Assembly (NCBI RefSeq): GCF_005670685.2
Contig: NZ_CP062008.1
Span: 2,914,001 to 2,978,000, forward strand
Length of the DNA stretch: 64,000 nucleotides
Source of the DNA: Mycolicibacterium mucogenicum DSM 44124
GTDB lineage: Bacteria > Actinomycetota > Actinomycetes > Mycobacteriales > Mycobacteriaceae
Reading direction: 5' to 3'
Below are positions 16,778 to 25,564 of this stretch, piece by piece; the first letter of the stretch is position 1; each line of letters begins with the position of its first letter. The position numbers and the translations under genes are program-made. The notes under the pieces are model-generated. The model saw nothing but the letters and a program-made list of their open reading frames with translations. It was not told where the DNA came from and ran no database searches.

Positions 16778-19643
16778 GCGACAGGTCGTCGTCGTCGGAC
16801 TTCTGGGCCGGCGATGGCCACTGGGCGGGAACCGGGCGCTGGCGCACGATCTGCGGCCACCAGAACCACTTGCCCAGTAGTGCCGCGATCGACGGTGTCA
16901 TGAACGAGCGCACCACCAACGTGTCGAACAGCAGACCCAGGCCGATGGTCGTGCCGATCTGCCCGAGGATCACCAGTGGACTGAAGATGAACGCGGCCAT
17001 CGTCGCCGAGAACACCAGACCGGCTGCCGTGACGACGCTGCCGGTGCCACCCATCGACCGGATGATGCCGGTGTTGAGGCCGGCATGCATCTCCTCTTTG
17101 AACCGGGACACCAGCAGCAGGTTGTAGTCGGCGCCGACCGCCAACAGCAGGATGATCGCGAGCGGCACCACGACCCAGTACAGATGGATGCCGAAGATGT
17201 ACTGCCACACCAGAACCGACAAACCGATCGATGCGCCCAGCGACAGCACGACGGTACCGACGATGACGGCCGCGGCGACGATGCTGCGGGTCACGATCAC
17301 CATGATCAGCAGGATGAGCGCGACTGCCGCCAGTGCGGAGATCAACAGGTCGTACTTGGTGCCCTCTTGAATGTCCTTGTTGGTGGAGCCGATACCTGCG
17401 ATGTAAATCTTGGCGTCCGACATGGGTGTCGCCTTGAGGGCATCGAACACCGCGTCCTTGATCGCGTTGATGTGCGGGATGGCCTCGGGGTTGGCGGGGT
17501 TGCCCTGGTGCGTCACGATCATGCGCGCCGCTTTGCCGTCGGGTGACAGGAACAGCTTGAGCCCGCGCTTGAAGTCGGCGTTGTCGAAGGCCTCGGGCGG
17601 CAGGTAGAACGTGTCGTCGTTCTTGGCGTCGTCGAACGCCTTGCCCATGGCCGTCGCGTTCTTCAGGGCCTCGTCGCTCTGGGAGTTGGTGCCACCCGTG
17701 GTCGCGTAATTCGACAGCGTCAGTTCACGATTGCGTTCCTGGATGGCGATCTGCGGCGGGATCAGCGCGACCAGTTGCGGCTGCAGAGCGTCCAACTTGT
17801 CGAGGCTGGCCGTGATGTTGCCGAACTTGTCGGAAAGATCGGCGATACCGTCCAGCGAGTCGAACACCGACCGCAGCGCCGCGCACATGGGGATGTCGAA
17901 GCAGTGCGGTTCCCAGTAGAAGTAGTTCCGCAACGGTCGGAACTGGTCATCGAAATCGGCGAGCTTGTTGCGCAGATCGTTGACCGTGACGACGGTGTCG
18001 TGGAACGCCTCGACCTGCTCATGGGTCGCTGCCGCGCTCTGCTTCTGCAGCGAGAGCTGCTGCTTGAGCACGCCGATCGTATTGTCGATCTCGCCCGCCT
18101 GCTTCAGCAGATCGTTGGCCCGGTCCTTCTGGTAGCCCAGGTTCATGATCTGGCTCGCGCTGGATGCGCTGATCTGGAACGGGATGGAGCTGTGCGTGAT
18201 CGGCGTGCCCAGCGGGCGCGTGATCGATTGCACCAGAGCGATTCCCGGTGTGTGCAGCACGGCCTTGGCCGCGCGCTCGAGGATCAGCATGTCCGCCGGA
18301 TTCCGCATGTCGTGGTCGGCTTCGATCATCACGAGCTCGGGGTTGATGCGGGCCTCGGTGAAATGCCTTTCGGCGGCTTCCATACCGACGACGCCGGGTG
18401 CGCTGGCGGGGATGTACGGGCGGTTGTCGTAGCTGACTTCGAAGCCGGGCAGGGCGAACACCCCGATGAGCGCGATCGCGCCGGTGACCACGAGGATCGG
18501 TCCGGGCCAGCGCACGATGGCGGTACCGATCTTGCGCCAGCCGCGCGCCCGCTGGGCGACCTTGGGCTCCATCAGTCCGAAGCGGGTGGCGATCAACAAG
18601 ACCGCGGGGCCCAGCGTCAGCGCGGCCGCCAATGTCACGAGAACCCCGATGGCCGCGGGGATTCCGAGGGTCTGGAAGTAGGGGAGCCGGGCGAAGCTCA
18701 TGCACGCGACGGCGCCGGCGATCGTCAGGCCGGAGCCCACCATGACGTGGACCGTGCCGTGCCACATGTCGTGGTAGGCCGATATTCGGTCCATGCCCTT
18801 GCCGCGCGCCTCCTGGTAGCGGCCGACGACGAAGATGGCGTAGTCGGTGCCCGCCGCGATGGCCAGCAGGGTCAACAGGTTCGTCGCGTAAGTGGACAGA
18901 CCGATGACGCCGGCATGGGCGAGAACGGCCACGACACCGCGGGCCGCCATGAGCTCGACGGCCACCGTCAGCAGGACGATCAGCATCGTCACCAGTGATC
19001 GGTAGACGAAGAGCAACATGATGCCGATGACCAGGAACGTGACACCGGTGACCTCGTTGGTGCCCGCGCTGCCGACCTCGAAGTTGTCGGTCACCAATGG
19101 CGAAGCGCCGGTGATGTAGGCCCGGATACCGGGCGGCGGCGGATCATCGGCGACGATCTTGCGCACGGCGTCCACGGAGATGTTCGACATCGCCTCGCCC
19201 TGATTGCCGCGCAGATACAGCTGCGTCAGGGCGGCCTTGCCGTCCTTGCTCTGGGAGCCGCCGGCGGTGAGCGGGTCACCCCAGAAGTCCTGGACGTGTT
19301 CGACGTGCTCTTTGTCGGCCTGGAGCCGCTTCACCAAGCCGTCGTAGTAGTTGTGTGCCTCGGGCCCGAGCGGCTGGTCGCCCTCGATGACGAGCATTGC
19401 CGCACTGTCGGAATCGAATTCGTGGAAGACCTCGCCGATGTGCCGCATCGCGAGAATGCCCGGCGCATCGGCTGCGTTCTGCCCGACCGAGCGTTCCCAG
19501 CCGACCACCTCGAGCTGCGGTGCGATGGTGTTGGAGCCGGCGGCGATGACGATCCAGATCAGCAGGATCGGTAGGGACAGCTTGCGGATGAGGCGGGCGG
19601 GCAGGGAGCCCTCGACGGCGGGATCGGTCCGGTGCTCGCTCAT
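16764..19643 (-). CDS. mmpL: MmpL-family RND transporter
   Basis: A 959-residue membrane protein of normal MmpL length. It has two RND repeats, each with a TM segment followed by a large periplasmic loop. Signature stretches are GTDYAIFVVGRYQEARGKG in the first half and GADYNLLLVSRFKEEMHAG in the second, carrying the Asp-Tyr pairs of the proton relay in TM4 and TM10. Such proteins export lipids, siderophores or drugs. It overlaps mmpS by four bases (ATGA), so they form an operon. The adjacent divergent TetR gene argues for an inducible efflux role (MmpS5/MmpL5-like arrangement), but the substrate cannot be read from sequence. The C-terminus is short and hydrophilic. Confidence 0.93.
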   Translation of the reverse strand: MSEHRTDPAVEGSLPARLIRKLSLPILLIWIVIAAGSNTIAPQLEVVGWERSVGQNAADAPGILAMRHIGEVFHEFDSDSAAMLVIEGDQPLGPEAHNYYDGLVKRLQADKEHVEHVQDFWGDPLTAGGSQSKDGKAALTQLYLRGNQGEAMSNISVDAVRKIVADDPPPPGIRAYITGASPLVTDNFEVGSAGTNEVTGVTFLVIGIMLLFVYRSLVTMLIVLLTVAVELMAARGVVAVLAHAGVIGLSTYATNLLTLLAIAAGTDYAIFVVGRYQEARGKGMDRISAYHDMWHGTVHVMVGSGLTIAGAVACMSFARLPYFQTLGIPAAIGVLVTLAAALTLGPAVLLIATRFGLMEPKVAQRARGWRKIGTAIVRWPGPILVVTGAIALIGVFALPGFEVSYDNRPYIPASAPGVVGMEAAERHFTEARINPELVMIEADHDMRNPADMLILERAAKAVLHTPGIALVQSITRPLGTPITHSSIPFQISASSASQIMNLGYQKDRANDLLKQAGEIDNTIGVLKQQLSLQKQSAAATHEQVEAFHDTVVTVNDLRNKLADFDDQFRPLRNYFYWEPHCFDIPMCAALRSVFDSLDGIADLSDKFGNITASLDKLDALQPQLVALIPPQIAIQERNRELTLSNYATTGGTNSQSDEALKNATAMGKAFDDAKNDDTFYLPPEAFDNADFKRGLKLFLSPDGKAARMIVTHQGNPANPEAIPHINAIKDAVFDALKATPMSDAKIYIAGIGSTNKDIQEGTKYDLLISALAAVALILLIMVIVTRSIVAAAVIVGTVVLSLGASIGLSVLVWQYIFGIHLYWVVVPLAIILLLAVGADYNLLLVSRFKEEMHAGLNTGIIRSMGGTGSVVTAAGLVFSATMAAFIFSPLVILGQIGTTIGLGLLFDTLVVRSFMTPSIAALLGKWFWWPQIVRQRPVPAQWPSPAQKSDDDDLSLSER

Positions 19644-20086
19644 GCGGTCTTGTCCAGGCACGAGATGTATCCGTTCACGTGGTTCGTGGACCTTTCGTCC
19701 TTGACGATGCCGTTGACGGTGATGCGGCACCCGATGGTGCTGCCGTCACCCTGGGCGCGCAGGTCGGCGTACATGGTCGGGTCGTCGGTCGTCAGCTCCT
19801 GCGACCACGGCAGGGTGACGTTCTCGACGCGCTGCGGCTGCGCATTGATGTCCAGAAAGTTGATGGTGGCCACGGATCCGGGCGTGCCGAATACCTCGAA
19901 CAGCACCTTTTTCGGGTTGTAGCCCGTGTTCTCCAGGGCTTCTGATCCGGGCCGCGATATCTCGTTGTCGGAGCCGAAGATGCCCCGCAATCGGTCGACA
20001 CTGAATGCGACCAAGGCGACCACGACAATCGCCACGATGGCGATCCACTGCCGGCGTGCCAACTTGCTCACCGAAAACTTGCTCAA
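19640..20086 (-). CDS. mmpS: MmpS-family membrane accessory protein
   Basis: A 148-residue protein with one N-terminal TM helix (WIAIVAIVVVALVAFSV) and the extracytoplasmic MmpS beta-sandwich (KKVLFEVFGTPGSVATINFLD ... TIGCRITVNGIVKDE), including the two Cys usually joined in a disulfide. MmpS partners its MmpL in export. The TTG at 20086 has AAAGG eight bases upstream and is preferred over the in-frame GTG at 20071, which has none. Confidence 0.92.
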   Translation of the reverse strand: MSKFSVSKLARRQWIAIVAIVVVALVAFSVDRLRGIFGSDNEISRPGSEALENTGYNPKKVLFEVFGTPGSVATINFLDINAQPQRVENVTLPWSQELTTDDPTMYADLRAQGDGSTIGCRITVNGIVKDERSTNHVNGYISCLDKTA

Positions 20087-20159
20087 GCCACAGCCTTTCG
20101 ACGCCCCCGATGACGAAGAGCCGCAGCGATCTCGTCAAATCGTCCCGTAACGGAGAACG

Positions 20160-20173
20160 GTACGGTACCGTAC
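20160..20173. promoter_or_regulatory. Perfect 14-bp palindrome, likely TetR operator
   Basis: GTACGGTACCGTAC is its own reverse complement. It lies in the 206-bp gap between mmpS and the divergent TetR gene, 74 bp upstream of mmpS. The position and symmetry fit binding by the dimeric TetR protein encoded next to it. Confidence 0.6.
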
Positions 20174-20292
20174 GCGCGATCGCAACCGGGTTGACATATG
20201 AGCAAAACCCTGCGCTCAATGCCTTAACGAGGTGCAACACCGTGGTGTAACTCTGGTATTCCATCTGTGTGCGATCAGGAAGAGGTGTGGCG

Positions 20293-20889
20293 ATGTCGGG
20301 CGACATGTGCGATGCCTCGAGCTGCCCGTGGAGTGAGCGCGAAGCCGAACTGCTGGCGATCACGCTGGAGTTGTTGCAGGAGCACGGGTATGACCGGCTG
20401 AGCGTCGAAGCGGTGGCGACCAGGGCCAAGGCCAGCAAGGCGACGATGTACCGGCGCTGGCCCTCGAAGGCCGATCTGGTGTTGGCCGCCTTCATCGAAG
20501 GCACCCGGAACTCGGCGGTGCCGCCGCACACCGGCTCGCTCCGTGGAGATCTCCTCGAGATCGGCCGGTCCGTCTGCGAGCAGGCTCAGGTACATACCCG
20601 GACCATGCGGGCTGTGCTCAACGAGATGTCACACAGCCCCGGCCTCCAGTCGGTCATGCAGGAGAAGTTCGTCCTACAGCGCAAGTTGGTGATCGACGGT
20701 GTCCTGGCCGACGCTGTCGAACGCGGCGAGATCGACGCCGCAGCCATCGACGAGGAGATCTTCGACGTACTGCCCGGATACCTGGTGTTCCGGGCGCTCG
20801 TCTCCGATCGGCCACCCACCGAAGAGACGGTGCGCATCATGGTCGACGATGTGCTGCTGCCCAGCCTCACCCGCCACCGGCCGAAGTAG
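20293..20889 (+). CDS. TetR/AcrR-family regulator of mmpS-mmpL
   Basis: A 198-residue TetR protein with helix-turn-helix RLSVEAVATRAKASKATMYRRWPSKADLV and a TetR_C-type ligand domain. ATG 20293 follows AGGAAGAGG by seven bases. Its divergent position and the palindrome between the genes indicate it represses the mmpS-mmpL operon and possibly itself. Similar pairs in mycobacteria control drug efflux, so ligand-binding mutations could change resistance; this is inference from family. Confidence 0.9.
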   Translation: MSGDMCDASSCPWSEREAELLAITLELLQEHGYDRLSVEAVATRAKASKATMYRRWPSKADLVLAAFIEGTRNSAVPPHTGSLRGDLLEIGRSVCEQAQVHTRTMRAVLNEMSHSPGLQSVMQEKFVLQRKLVIDGVLADAVERGEIDAAAIDEEIFDVLPGYLVFRALVSDRPPTEETVRIMVDDVLLPSLTRHRPK

Positions 20890-20908
20890 GCCGGCAGGCC
20901 CGTCGTGG

Positions 20909-21400
20909 TCAGCGTCCGGACGCCCGGTCACCGACCAGCGTCATGACGGTGCTCGTGGCGGTGGCGACGGTCTTGCCGTCACTCTGGCGCACGATGTCGC
21001 AGTGGTAGTGCGTGATCGTCTTGCCCGAGTGCGTTGGGACGGCGCGGGCGGTCAGCGTGTCACTCCACACCGGACGCAAAAACACCGCGCGTAGGTCGAT
21101 GCTCGTGAACGACTCAGCCGGTCGCATGAGCGTGGAGTGCGCCGTCCCGATCGCCGCGTCGGCGAGCTCGACGAGGAACCCGCCGTGCACCGTCCCCTGT
21201 TGATTGCCGTGCCGGTCCGCGTCGACCTTGACGGTCACAGACGCAGTGCCGGAACCGATTTCGGTGATATCGAAGTCGAGCAGCTGCGAGATCGCCGTTG
21301 GATATCTCATATGAGTACGGTCGTCCGGCTGCGAGGTGCCCGCCAGGCGCCGCTGCAGGAACTCCAGCACGGGCAGCTGGTCGGCTTCGGTATCGGGCAT
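20909..21400 (-). CDS. PaaI-type hotdog-fold thioesterase
   Basis: A 163-residue protein with the PaaI/4HBT signature: HGNQQGTVHGGFLVELADAAIG, HGG at 72-74 with the following acidic residue. It should hydrolyse acyl-CoA or aryl-CoA thioesters as a homotetramer. ATG 21400 is preceded by GAGGAG; the frame upstream lacks a site. It is convergent to the TetR gene and separated by about 20 bp. Confidence 0.87.
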   Translation of the reverse strand: MPDTEADQLPVLEFLQRRLAGTSQPDDRTHMRYPTAISQLLDFDITEIGSGTASVTVKVDADRHGNQQGTVHGGFLVELADAAIGTAHSTLMRPAESFTSIDLRAVFLRPVWSDTLTARAVPTHSGKTITHYHCDIVRQSDGKTVATATSTVMTLVGDRASGR

Positions 21401-21499
21401 CTGTTTCTCCTCGGGGTTGCAGCCGGGAGTGGCTGACACCCGAACCTACGATCCTTAAACTGATGCAATCAACAGATTGTCATAGGGATAAGGACCGCG

Positions 21500-22828
21500 G
21501 TGCGGACGGAGCGCTACAAGATCGTCGCCGATGAGATCGCTGCCGCCATCCGTGCCGGTGACCTGCCGGCGGGAACGCGACTGCCGACCCATCGTGAGTT
21601 GGCACTGGAGCGCGGGATCGCGCTGCCCACCGCCACCAAGGTGTACCGCGAACTCACGGCGGCGGGCCTTGTGGTGGGGGAGCCCGGAAGAGGTACGTAC
21701 GTAAGGGATCTCAGTGGCTTCGCGGGCCTGGAGCCGCTGCGGTTGCCGGCCGGCGCGCGCGTCGCAGACCTGTCCTTCAACCAGCCTCTCGCGACCGAGC
21801 AGTCGGAGCAGCTCCGTCATGCGCTCCGCGACCTGGCGGCCGAAGGTGACCTGGGGGCGCTGCTGCTCCAGCAGCCGCCGGGTGGCCGTACTGTCGATGC
21901 TGCCGCCGTGGCCACCCATCTGCTCGATCGCGGAATCGATGTCCCGCCGGGCAATGTGCTCTTGACCGCCGGTGCGCAACACGCACTCGACGTCGTCCTC
22001 ACCGCGGTGACCGACCCGGGGTCGACGCTGGCCGCCGATGCGGTCACGTACCCGGGGCTCAAGCTGCTCGCCGACAGCCGCCGTCTGGATCTGGCGGCAG
22101 TGCGGTGCGGGCCGGACGGCACGGACCTCGAGTCGCTCGACCGGCTCGCTCGGCGGCGCAAGATCGCCGTTCTGTACGTGGTGCCGACCGTGCACAACCC
22201 ACTCGGGTTCGTCCTGGATTCGGCTGCGCGACAACACATCGCCGCATTGGCCCGCCGGTACGACTTCGCCATCATCGAGGATGCCACCTATGCGTTCCTG
22301 GCGTCTGGCGCGCCCGCACCCATCCAGACGCTGGCGCCGGAACGGACCTTCTACGTGGGGAGCTTCTCGAAGAATCTCGCTACAGGTCTGCGCGCCGGGT
22401 ATCTGGTGGCACCGGCCGCGGACCGCAGCCGGCTGGTCCGGGCGCTGCGAGCCACGAGCTGGGGAACCAGTTCTCTCGCAACGGCTCTCGTCACCCGCTG
22501 GATTCGCGACGGTACCGTGTCGCGGCTCGAGAAGGCCCGGCGTGAAGACGCGCGGGAACGGCAGGCCATCGCGCGACGCGCCTTCGAAGGCTTCCACTAT
22601 CAGGCTCATCCGGCGTCGTACTCGGGCTGGCTCCAGCTGCCCGCCGAGATCCGCAGCGATCAGGCCGCACACCGCCTGGCTCAGACCGGCATCCTCGTCT
22701 CGACCGGCGACGCGTTCGCGATCGGAGGTACCGCACCCAACGCCATCCGGATCGCGCTTGCGAACCCGAAAATCCAGGAGCTCGCCGGCCTGCTCGACCG
22801 CTGCCGCAGCGCGCTGGCCATCACCTGA
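21500..22828 (+). CDS. MocR-type GntR regulator with aminotransferase domain
   Basis: A 442-residue fusion. An N-terminal GntR winged helix (residues 1-70, including AGTRLPTHRELALERGIALPTATKVYREL) is joined to a fold-type I aminotransferase domain. PLP contacts visible are Asn233 (VHNPLG), Asp261 (IIEDATY) and the Schiff-base Lys291 (SFSKNL). MocR regulators use bound PLP or its adduct as a signal. It starts with GTG after AAGGA. The convergent MFS gene overlaps its end by eight bases. Confidence 0.9.
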   Translation: MRTERYKIVADEIAAAIRAGDLPAGTRLPTHRELALERGIALPTATKVYRELTAAGLVVGEPGRGTYVRDLSGFAGLEPLRLPAGARVADLSFNQPLATEQSEQLRHALRDLAAEGDLGALLLQQPPGGRTVDAAAVATHLLDRGIDVPPGNVLLTAGAQHALDVVLTAVTDPGSTLAADAVTYPGLKLLADSRRLDLAAVRCGPDGTDLESLDRLARRRKIAVLYVVPTVHNPLGFVLDSAARQHIAALARRYDFAIIEDATYAFLASGAPAPIQTLAPERTFYVGSFSKNLATGLRAGYLVAPAADRSRLVRALRATSWGTSSLATALVTRWIRDGTVSRLEKARREDARERQAIARRAFEGFHYQAHPASYSGWLQLPAEIRSDQAAHRLAQTGILVSTGDAFAIGGTAPNAIRIALANPKIQELAGLLDRCRSALAIT

Positions 22829-24014
22829 GCCGGTCGCCGATCCACACGCCAAGCGCGGCCAGTGCGAACACGGCACCCACCACGCTCGTGCCGCTCCATC
22901 CGGTGTGTGCGTACGCGACGGTGGCGGCGATGGCGCCGAGACCCGTACCGATCGAGTAATAGACCATGTAGCCGCCGATGAGGCTGGTGGTCGCTGTCGG
23001 ATCGGACTCCACGATGATGTGCTGGTTGATGACGTGCAGTGCCTCGCCCGCGAAATCGAGTGCAATCAAACCGATTCCGAGCAGTAGCAGCGAGCTCGGG
23101 GCCTGGGCGATGGCAAGCCACGAGGCGAGGAACACGACGAGCATCCCGCCGGTGGCGAGCTGGGCGTGACCCGCGTCGGCCCACCGGCCCGCACCCGATG
23201 CACCGAGTGCCCCGGCGGCGCCGACGATGCCGAACAGTCCGATCTGTGTCGTGGTCAGGTGCCACGGCTGCGCGGCGAGCGGAAGTGCCATCGATCCCCA
23301 TGCGGCGCCGAAGCTGGCGAACATCAGTCCGCCGATGAGACTTCGCACCCGAAATGCTCTGTCGCTCCGGCTGAGGGCGACGACGGAGGTGATCGCCCGA
23401 CGGTAGGGCGCTGCGACTTTCTCAACGGTGTCGCGAGGGAGCGTCGCGGCCAGCCAACCGCTGACCGCCACCATGGCAAGTGCCGCCACGACGAACACCG
23501 CGCGCCAGCCCCACAAGCCGGCGATGGCTCCGGAAACGGTGCGGGCCAACAGGATTCCGAGTACCACACCCGTCGTGACGGCGCCGACGGTGCGCCCGCG
23601 CCGGTCGGGCGGGCTGGTCGTCGCGGCGAACGCGGTGATCACCTGGACAACCGTCGAGGCCGCGCCGAAGAGAGCGCAGAACGCGAGGAACGTCCACGCC
23701 GACGGCGCGACAGCGGCCCCGAGAAGTCCCAGCGCGGTCACCGCGAGTTGCACGAGGATGATGCGGCGCCGGTCGAAGCGATCGCCCAGCGGCACCACCA
23801 GGATCAGCCCGAGGAGGTAGCCACCCTGCGTCGCCGTTGTGACCCAGCCCAACTGAGCCGCGCTCATGTGCAGCTGCAAGCCGAGGTCGTCCAGAAGTGG
23901 TTGAGCGTAATAGACATTGGCCACGGCCGCGCCACTGACGAAGGCCAGTAGCAGGGCCATCCCGGTGCCGATGGTCTGGATCTGCCGGGTATCGGTTTCG
24001 GTCGTGCACGACAT
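22821..24014 (-). CDS. MFS transporter
   Basis: A 397-residue protein with 12 predicted TM segments and the loop 2-3 motif GDRFDRRRIIL of the major facilitator superfamily. The N-terminus (ANVYYAQPLLDDLG) is typical of the CynX/NreB-like exporters often paired with regulators of drug response. It is divergent from an HxlR regulator, with a 25-bp palindrome in the gap, and is probably that regulator's target. Confidence 0.88.
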   Translation of the reverse strand: MSCTTETDTRQIQTIGTGMALLLAFVSGAAVANVYYAQPLLDDLGLQLHMSAAQLGWVTTATQGGYLLGLILVVPLGDRFDRRRIILVQLAVTALGLLGAAVAPSAWTFLAFCALFGAASTVVQVITAFAATTSPPDRRGRTVGAVTTGVVLGILLARTVSGAIAGLWGWRAVFVVAALAMVAVSGWLAATLPRDTVEKVAAPYRRAITSVVALSRSDRAFRVRSLIGGLMFASFGAAWGSMALPLAAQPWHLTTTQIGLFGIVGAAGALGASGAGRWADAGHAQLATGGMLVVFLASWLAIAQAPSSLLLLGIGLIALDFAGEALHVINQHIIVESDPTATTSLIGGYMVYYSIGTGLGAIAATVAYAHTGWSGTSVVGAVFALAALGVWIGDRLR

Positions 24015-24078
24015 TCGATGGGCCGTCCCTCTGGAGCATCCGAGAAAGTGGTACTAGATTGCAACCAAACCATAGGCA

Positions 24079-24103
24079 ATGTGGTTGCAAATTGCAACCA
24101 CAT
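24079..24103. promoter_or_regulatory. 25-bp perfect palindrome, likely HxlR operator
   Basis: Arms ATGTGGTTGCAA and TTGCAACCACAT (12 bp each, fully complementary) flank a single central base. A third half site, TTGCAACCA, lies at 24059-24067. The element is in the gap between the divergent MFS gene (start 24014) and the HxlR gene (start 24120). HxlR proteins bind palindromes of this kind as dimers, so it probably controls both genes. Confidence 0.72.
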
Positions 24104-24119
24104 GAATCTGAGGGGTGTC

Positions 24120-24575
24120 ATGAGCAGTCGACTGGCTCGATCGACCTGTCCGGTATCGCGCACCGTCGACATCGTCGGCGACAAGTGGACGTTGATGATC
24201 CTTCGCGATGCCTTCGAAGGATTATCGCGGTTCTCGCAGTTCCAGCGCAGCCTCGGCGTCGCGAAGAACATCCTGTCGGGACGTCTGCAGCACCTGGTCG
24301 AAGCCGGAGTGATGGAGTCGCGTCCCGACGCGGGTGGCTCGTCCTATCGAGAATATGTACTCACGCCCAAGGGGGAGAAGCTCTTTCACCTCATGGTCGC
24401 GCTGCGGGAATGGGGTGCGGACAACGCGTTCACCGATGATGAACCGCGCACGGCGTACGTCGACTCGCGTACCGGTGTGGCATTGCCGAGATTGCAGTAT
24501 CAATCGCCCGGGGGCGACGAGATCAAGCCCGAGCACACCCGGCCCGTGCGGCCCGACGGTTGGGTCGCCCCGTGA
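24120..24575 (+). CDS. HxlR-family transcriptional regulator
   Basis: A 151-residue winged-helix protein. CPVSRTVDIVGDKWTLMILRDA and the wing region GVAKNILSGRLQHLVEAGVM match HxlR/MarR-like proteins; the Cys near the N-terminus is a common redox or electrophile sensor in the family. ATG 24120 was chosen; an upstream in-frame ATG at 24102 overlaps the palindrome. The 3' end overlaps the convergent EspR-like gene by 53 bp. Confidence 0.88.
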   Translation: MSSRLARSTCPVSRTVDIVGDKWTLMILRDAFEGLSRFSQFQRSLGVAKNILSGRLQHLVEAGVMESRPDAGGSSYREYVLTPKGEKLFHLMVALREWGADNAFTDDEPRTAYVDSRTGVALPRLQYQSPGGDEIKPEHTRPVRPDGWVAP

Positions 24576-25044
24576 CGACGACGGTCGGCGGCAGCGCCTC
24601 CATCGGCTCGGCAATGGTTGCCATACAGTCGAATTGATATCCGCCGGCCTGTTCGAGCAATTCGTCACGCTGGCTGGGCGTCAGCGTCAGGAGTGCCGTG
24701 GTGAGTTCGCGGACACTCTTGTCGTGGACAACATCGAGCCAGTCCAGTTCGGCGTCGAGCGCACGCGCATAACTGGTATCGGGGTCGAAGTACTCGACCT
24801 CGACGCCGAAGAACTCTGCCAACATCACCGCGGTGCGCGGGGACGGGTACCTCCGGATACCCGAGCGCAGTTGCGACAGGTAGGGAGCGGACAGCCGGTG
24901 CCCGCGTCGGTCGAGCGCTTCGGTGACCTCGAAGTTGCGATACGGCCCCCGGCCGGGAGCCCAGATGGTGTCGAACAATCGATTGAGACGTGCCGCGAAA
25001 GTTGCTGTGTCCACTGAATATTGGCGACGATTCTTGCTGGCCAT
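24523..25044 (-). CDS. EspR-like helix-turn-helix DNA-binding protein
   Basis: A 173-residue protein closely resembling the mycobacterial nucleoid-associated regulator EspR. Matching blocks are TFAARLNRLFDTIWAPGRGP (residues 14-33), LSAPYLSQLRSG (the recognition helix, about 51-62) and FFGVEVEYF. It is longer than EspR (about 132 residues) because of extra N- and C-terminal tails. EspR binds many AT-richer sites and regulates the ESX-1-linked espACD operon. ATG 25044 has GAGGGGGA upstream. A long inverted repeat lies about 160 bp upstream of the start and may be its site. No ESX genes are in the window, so its targets are unknown. Confidence 0.85.
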   Translation of the reverse strand: MASKNRRQYSVDTATFAARLNRLFDTIWAPGRGPYRNFEVTEALDRRGHRLSAPYLSQLRSGIRRYPSPRTAVMLAEFFGVEVEYFDPDTSYARALDAELDWLDVVHDKSVRELTTALLTLTPSQRDELLEQAGGYQFDCMATIAEPMEALPPTVVVTGRPNRRAARAGCARA

Positions 25045-25204
25045 CGAGTTCCCCCTCGAATCAAGCTGCAGTGCAGTGACTTACGGTGACTCAGTTGATG
25101 CCGGCCTGGTCGTGGTGCCGGCGTGACCTGATGCTGACCGCCCGGGGGTGCGGTTCCTGGGCCAGATGCCACAGGGCGTTGTTCGGGCGCGAGCCCGTCG
25201 CACG

Positions 25205-25247
25205 AACATTAGCTCACATTTCTGTGAATGCAATGTCAGCTAATGTT
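25205..25247. promoter_or_regulatory. 16-bp imperfect inverted repeat upstream of EspR-like gene
   Basis: Arms at 25205-25220 (AACATTAGCTCACATT) and 25232-25247 (AATGTCAGCTAATGTT) are complementary at 15 of 16 positions, with an 11-base spacer. The composition is AT-rich compared with the surroundings. The position fits an operator of the divergent EspR-like protein. Confidence 0.6.
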
Positions 25248-25564
25248 TGCGAAGAGTTGACGCGCCGGTAGGTTCGTGGAATTCTCGTGACATCAGTTGA
25301 GTGCCAGTAAAGCCGGGGGGCTTGGGGCCGGTCTTCTCAAGGGGGATGCAGTGTTTCGTGTTCTGCCGCGGGTGTCGCGGAGTGTCGTGTCGACCTTGGC
25401 GCTGCTCACATCGCCGTAGTGGCGATTGTGAGGGTGTCACGTTCGGTGGTTGCTGGTCTGGTGCCGCCGCGGGATTGACCGCGTTGGCCGGGGCCGTGCC
25501 ATGAGCCGCACACCCTGCTGCTTCACGACGTCACGGAGACGCCGTGCACGATATGGAGACTTGA
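25248..25564. other. Intergenic stretch with no convincing gene
   Basis: This 317-bp stretch has short open frames but none with a family pattern. One of 22 codons starts at GTG 25351 after AAGGGGGA (MFRVLPRVSRSVVS...) and ends at 25419; its codons look plausible, but I cannot support it as a gene. It may serve as the 5' leader of the gene at 25565. Confidence 0.4.

Noticed and set aside
25351..25480. Possible programmed frameshift joining two short frames that both encode RVSRSVV
   Set aside because: The frames are short, with no slippery site and no homologue I can name; the repeat could be chance in GTG/TCG-rich sequence.
25301..25504. 67-codon Cys-rich plus-strand open frame
   Set aside because: No family pattern, poor ribosome site and codon use unlike neighbours; the Cys content comes from reading GC-rich DNA out of frame.
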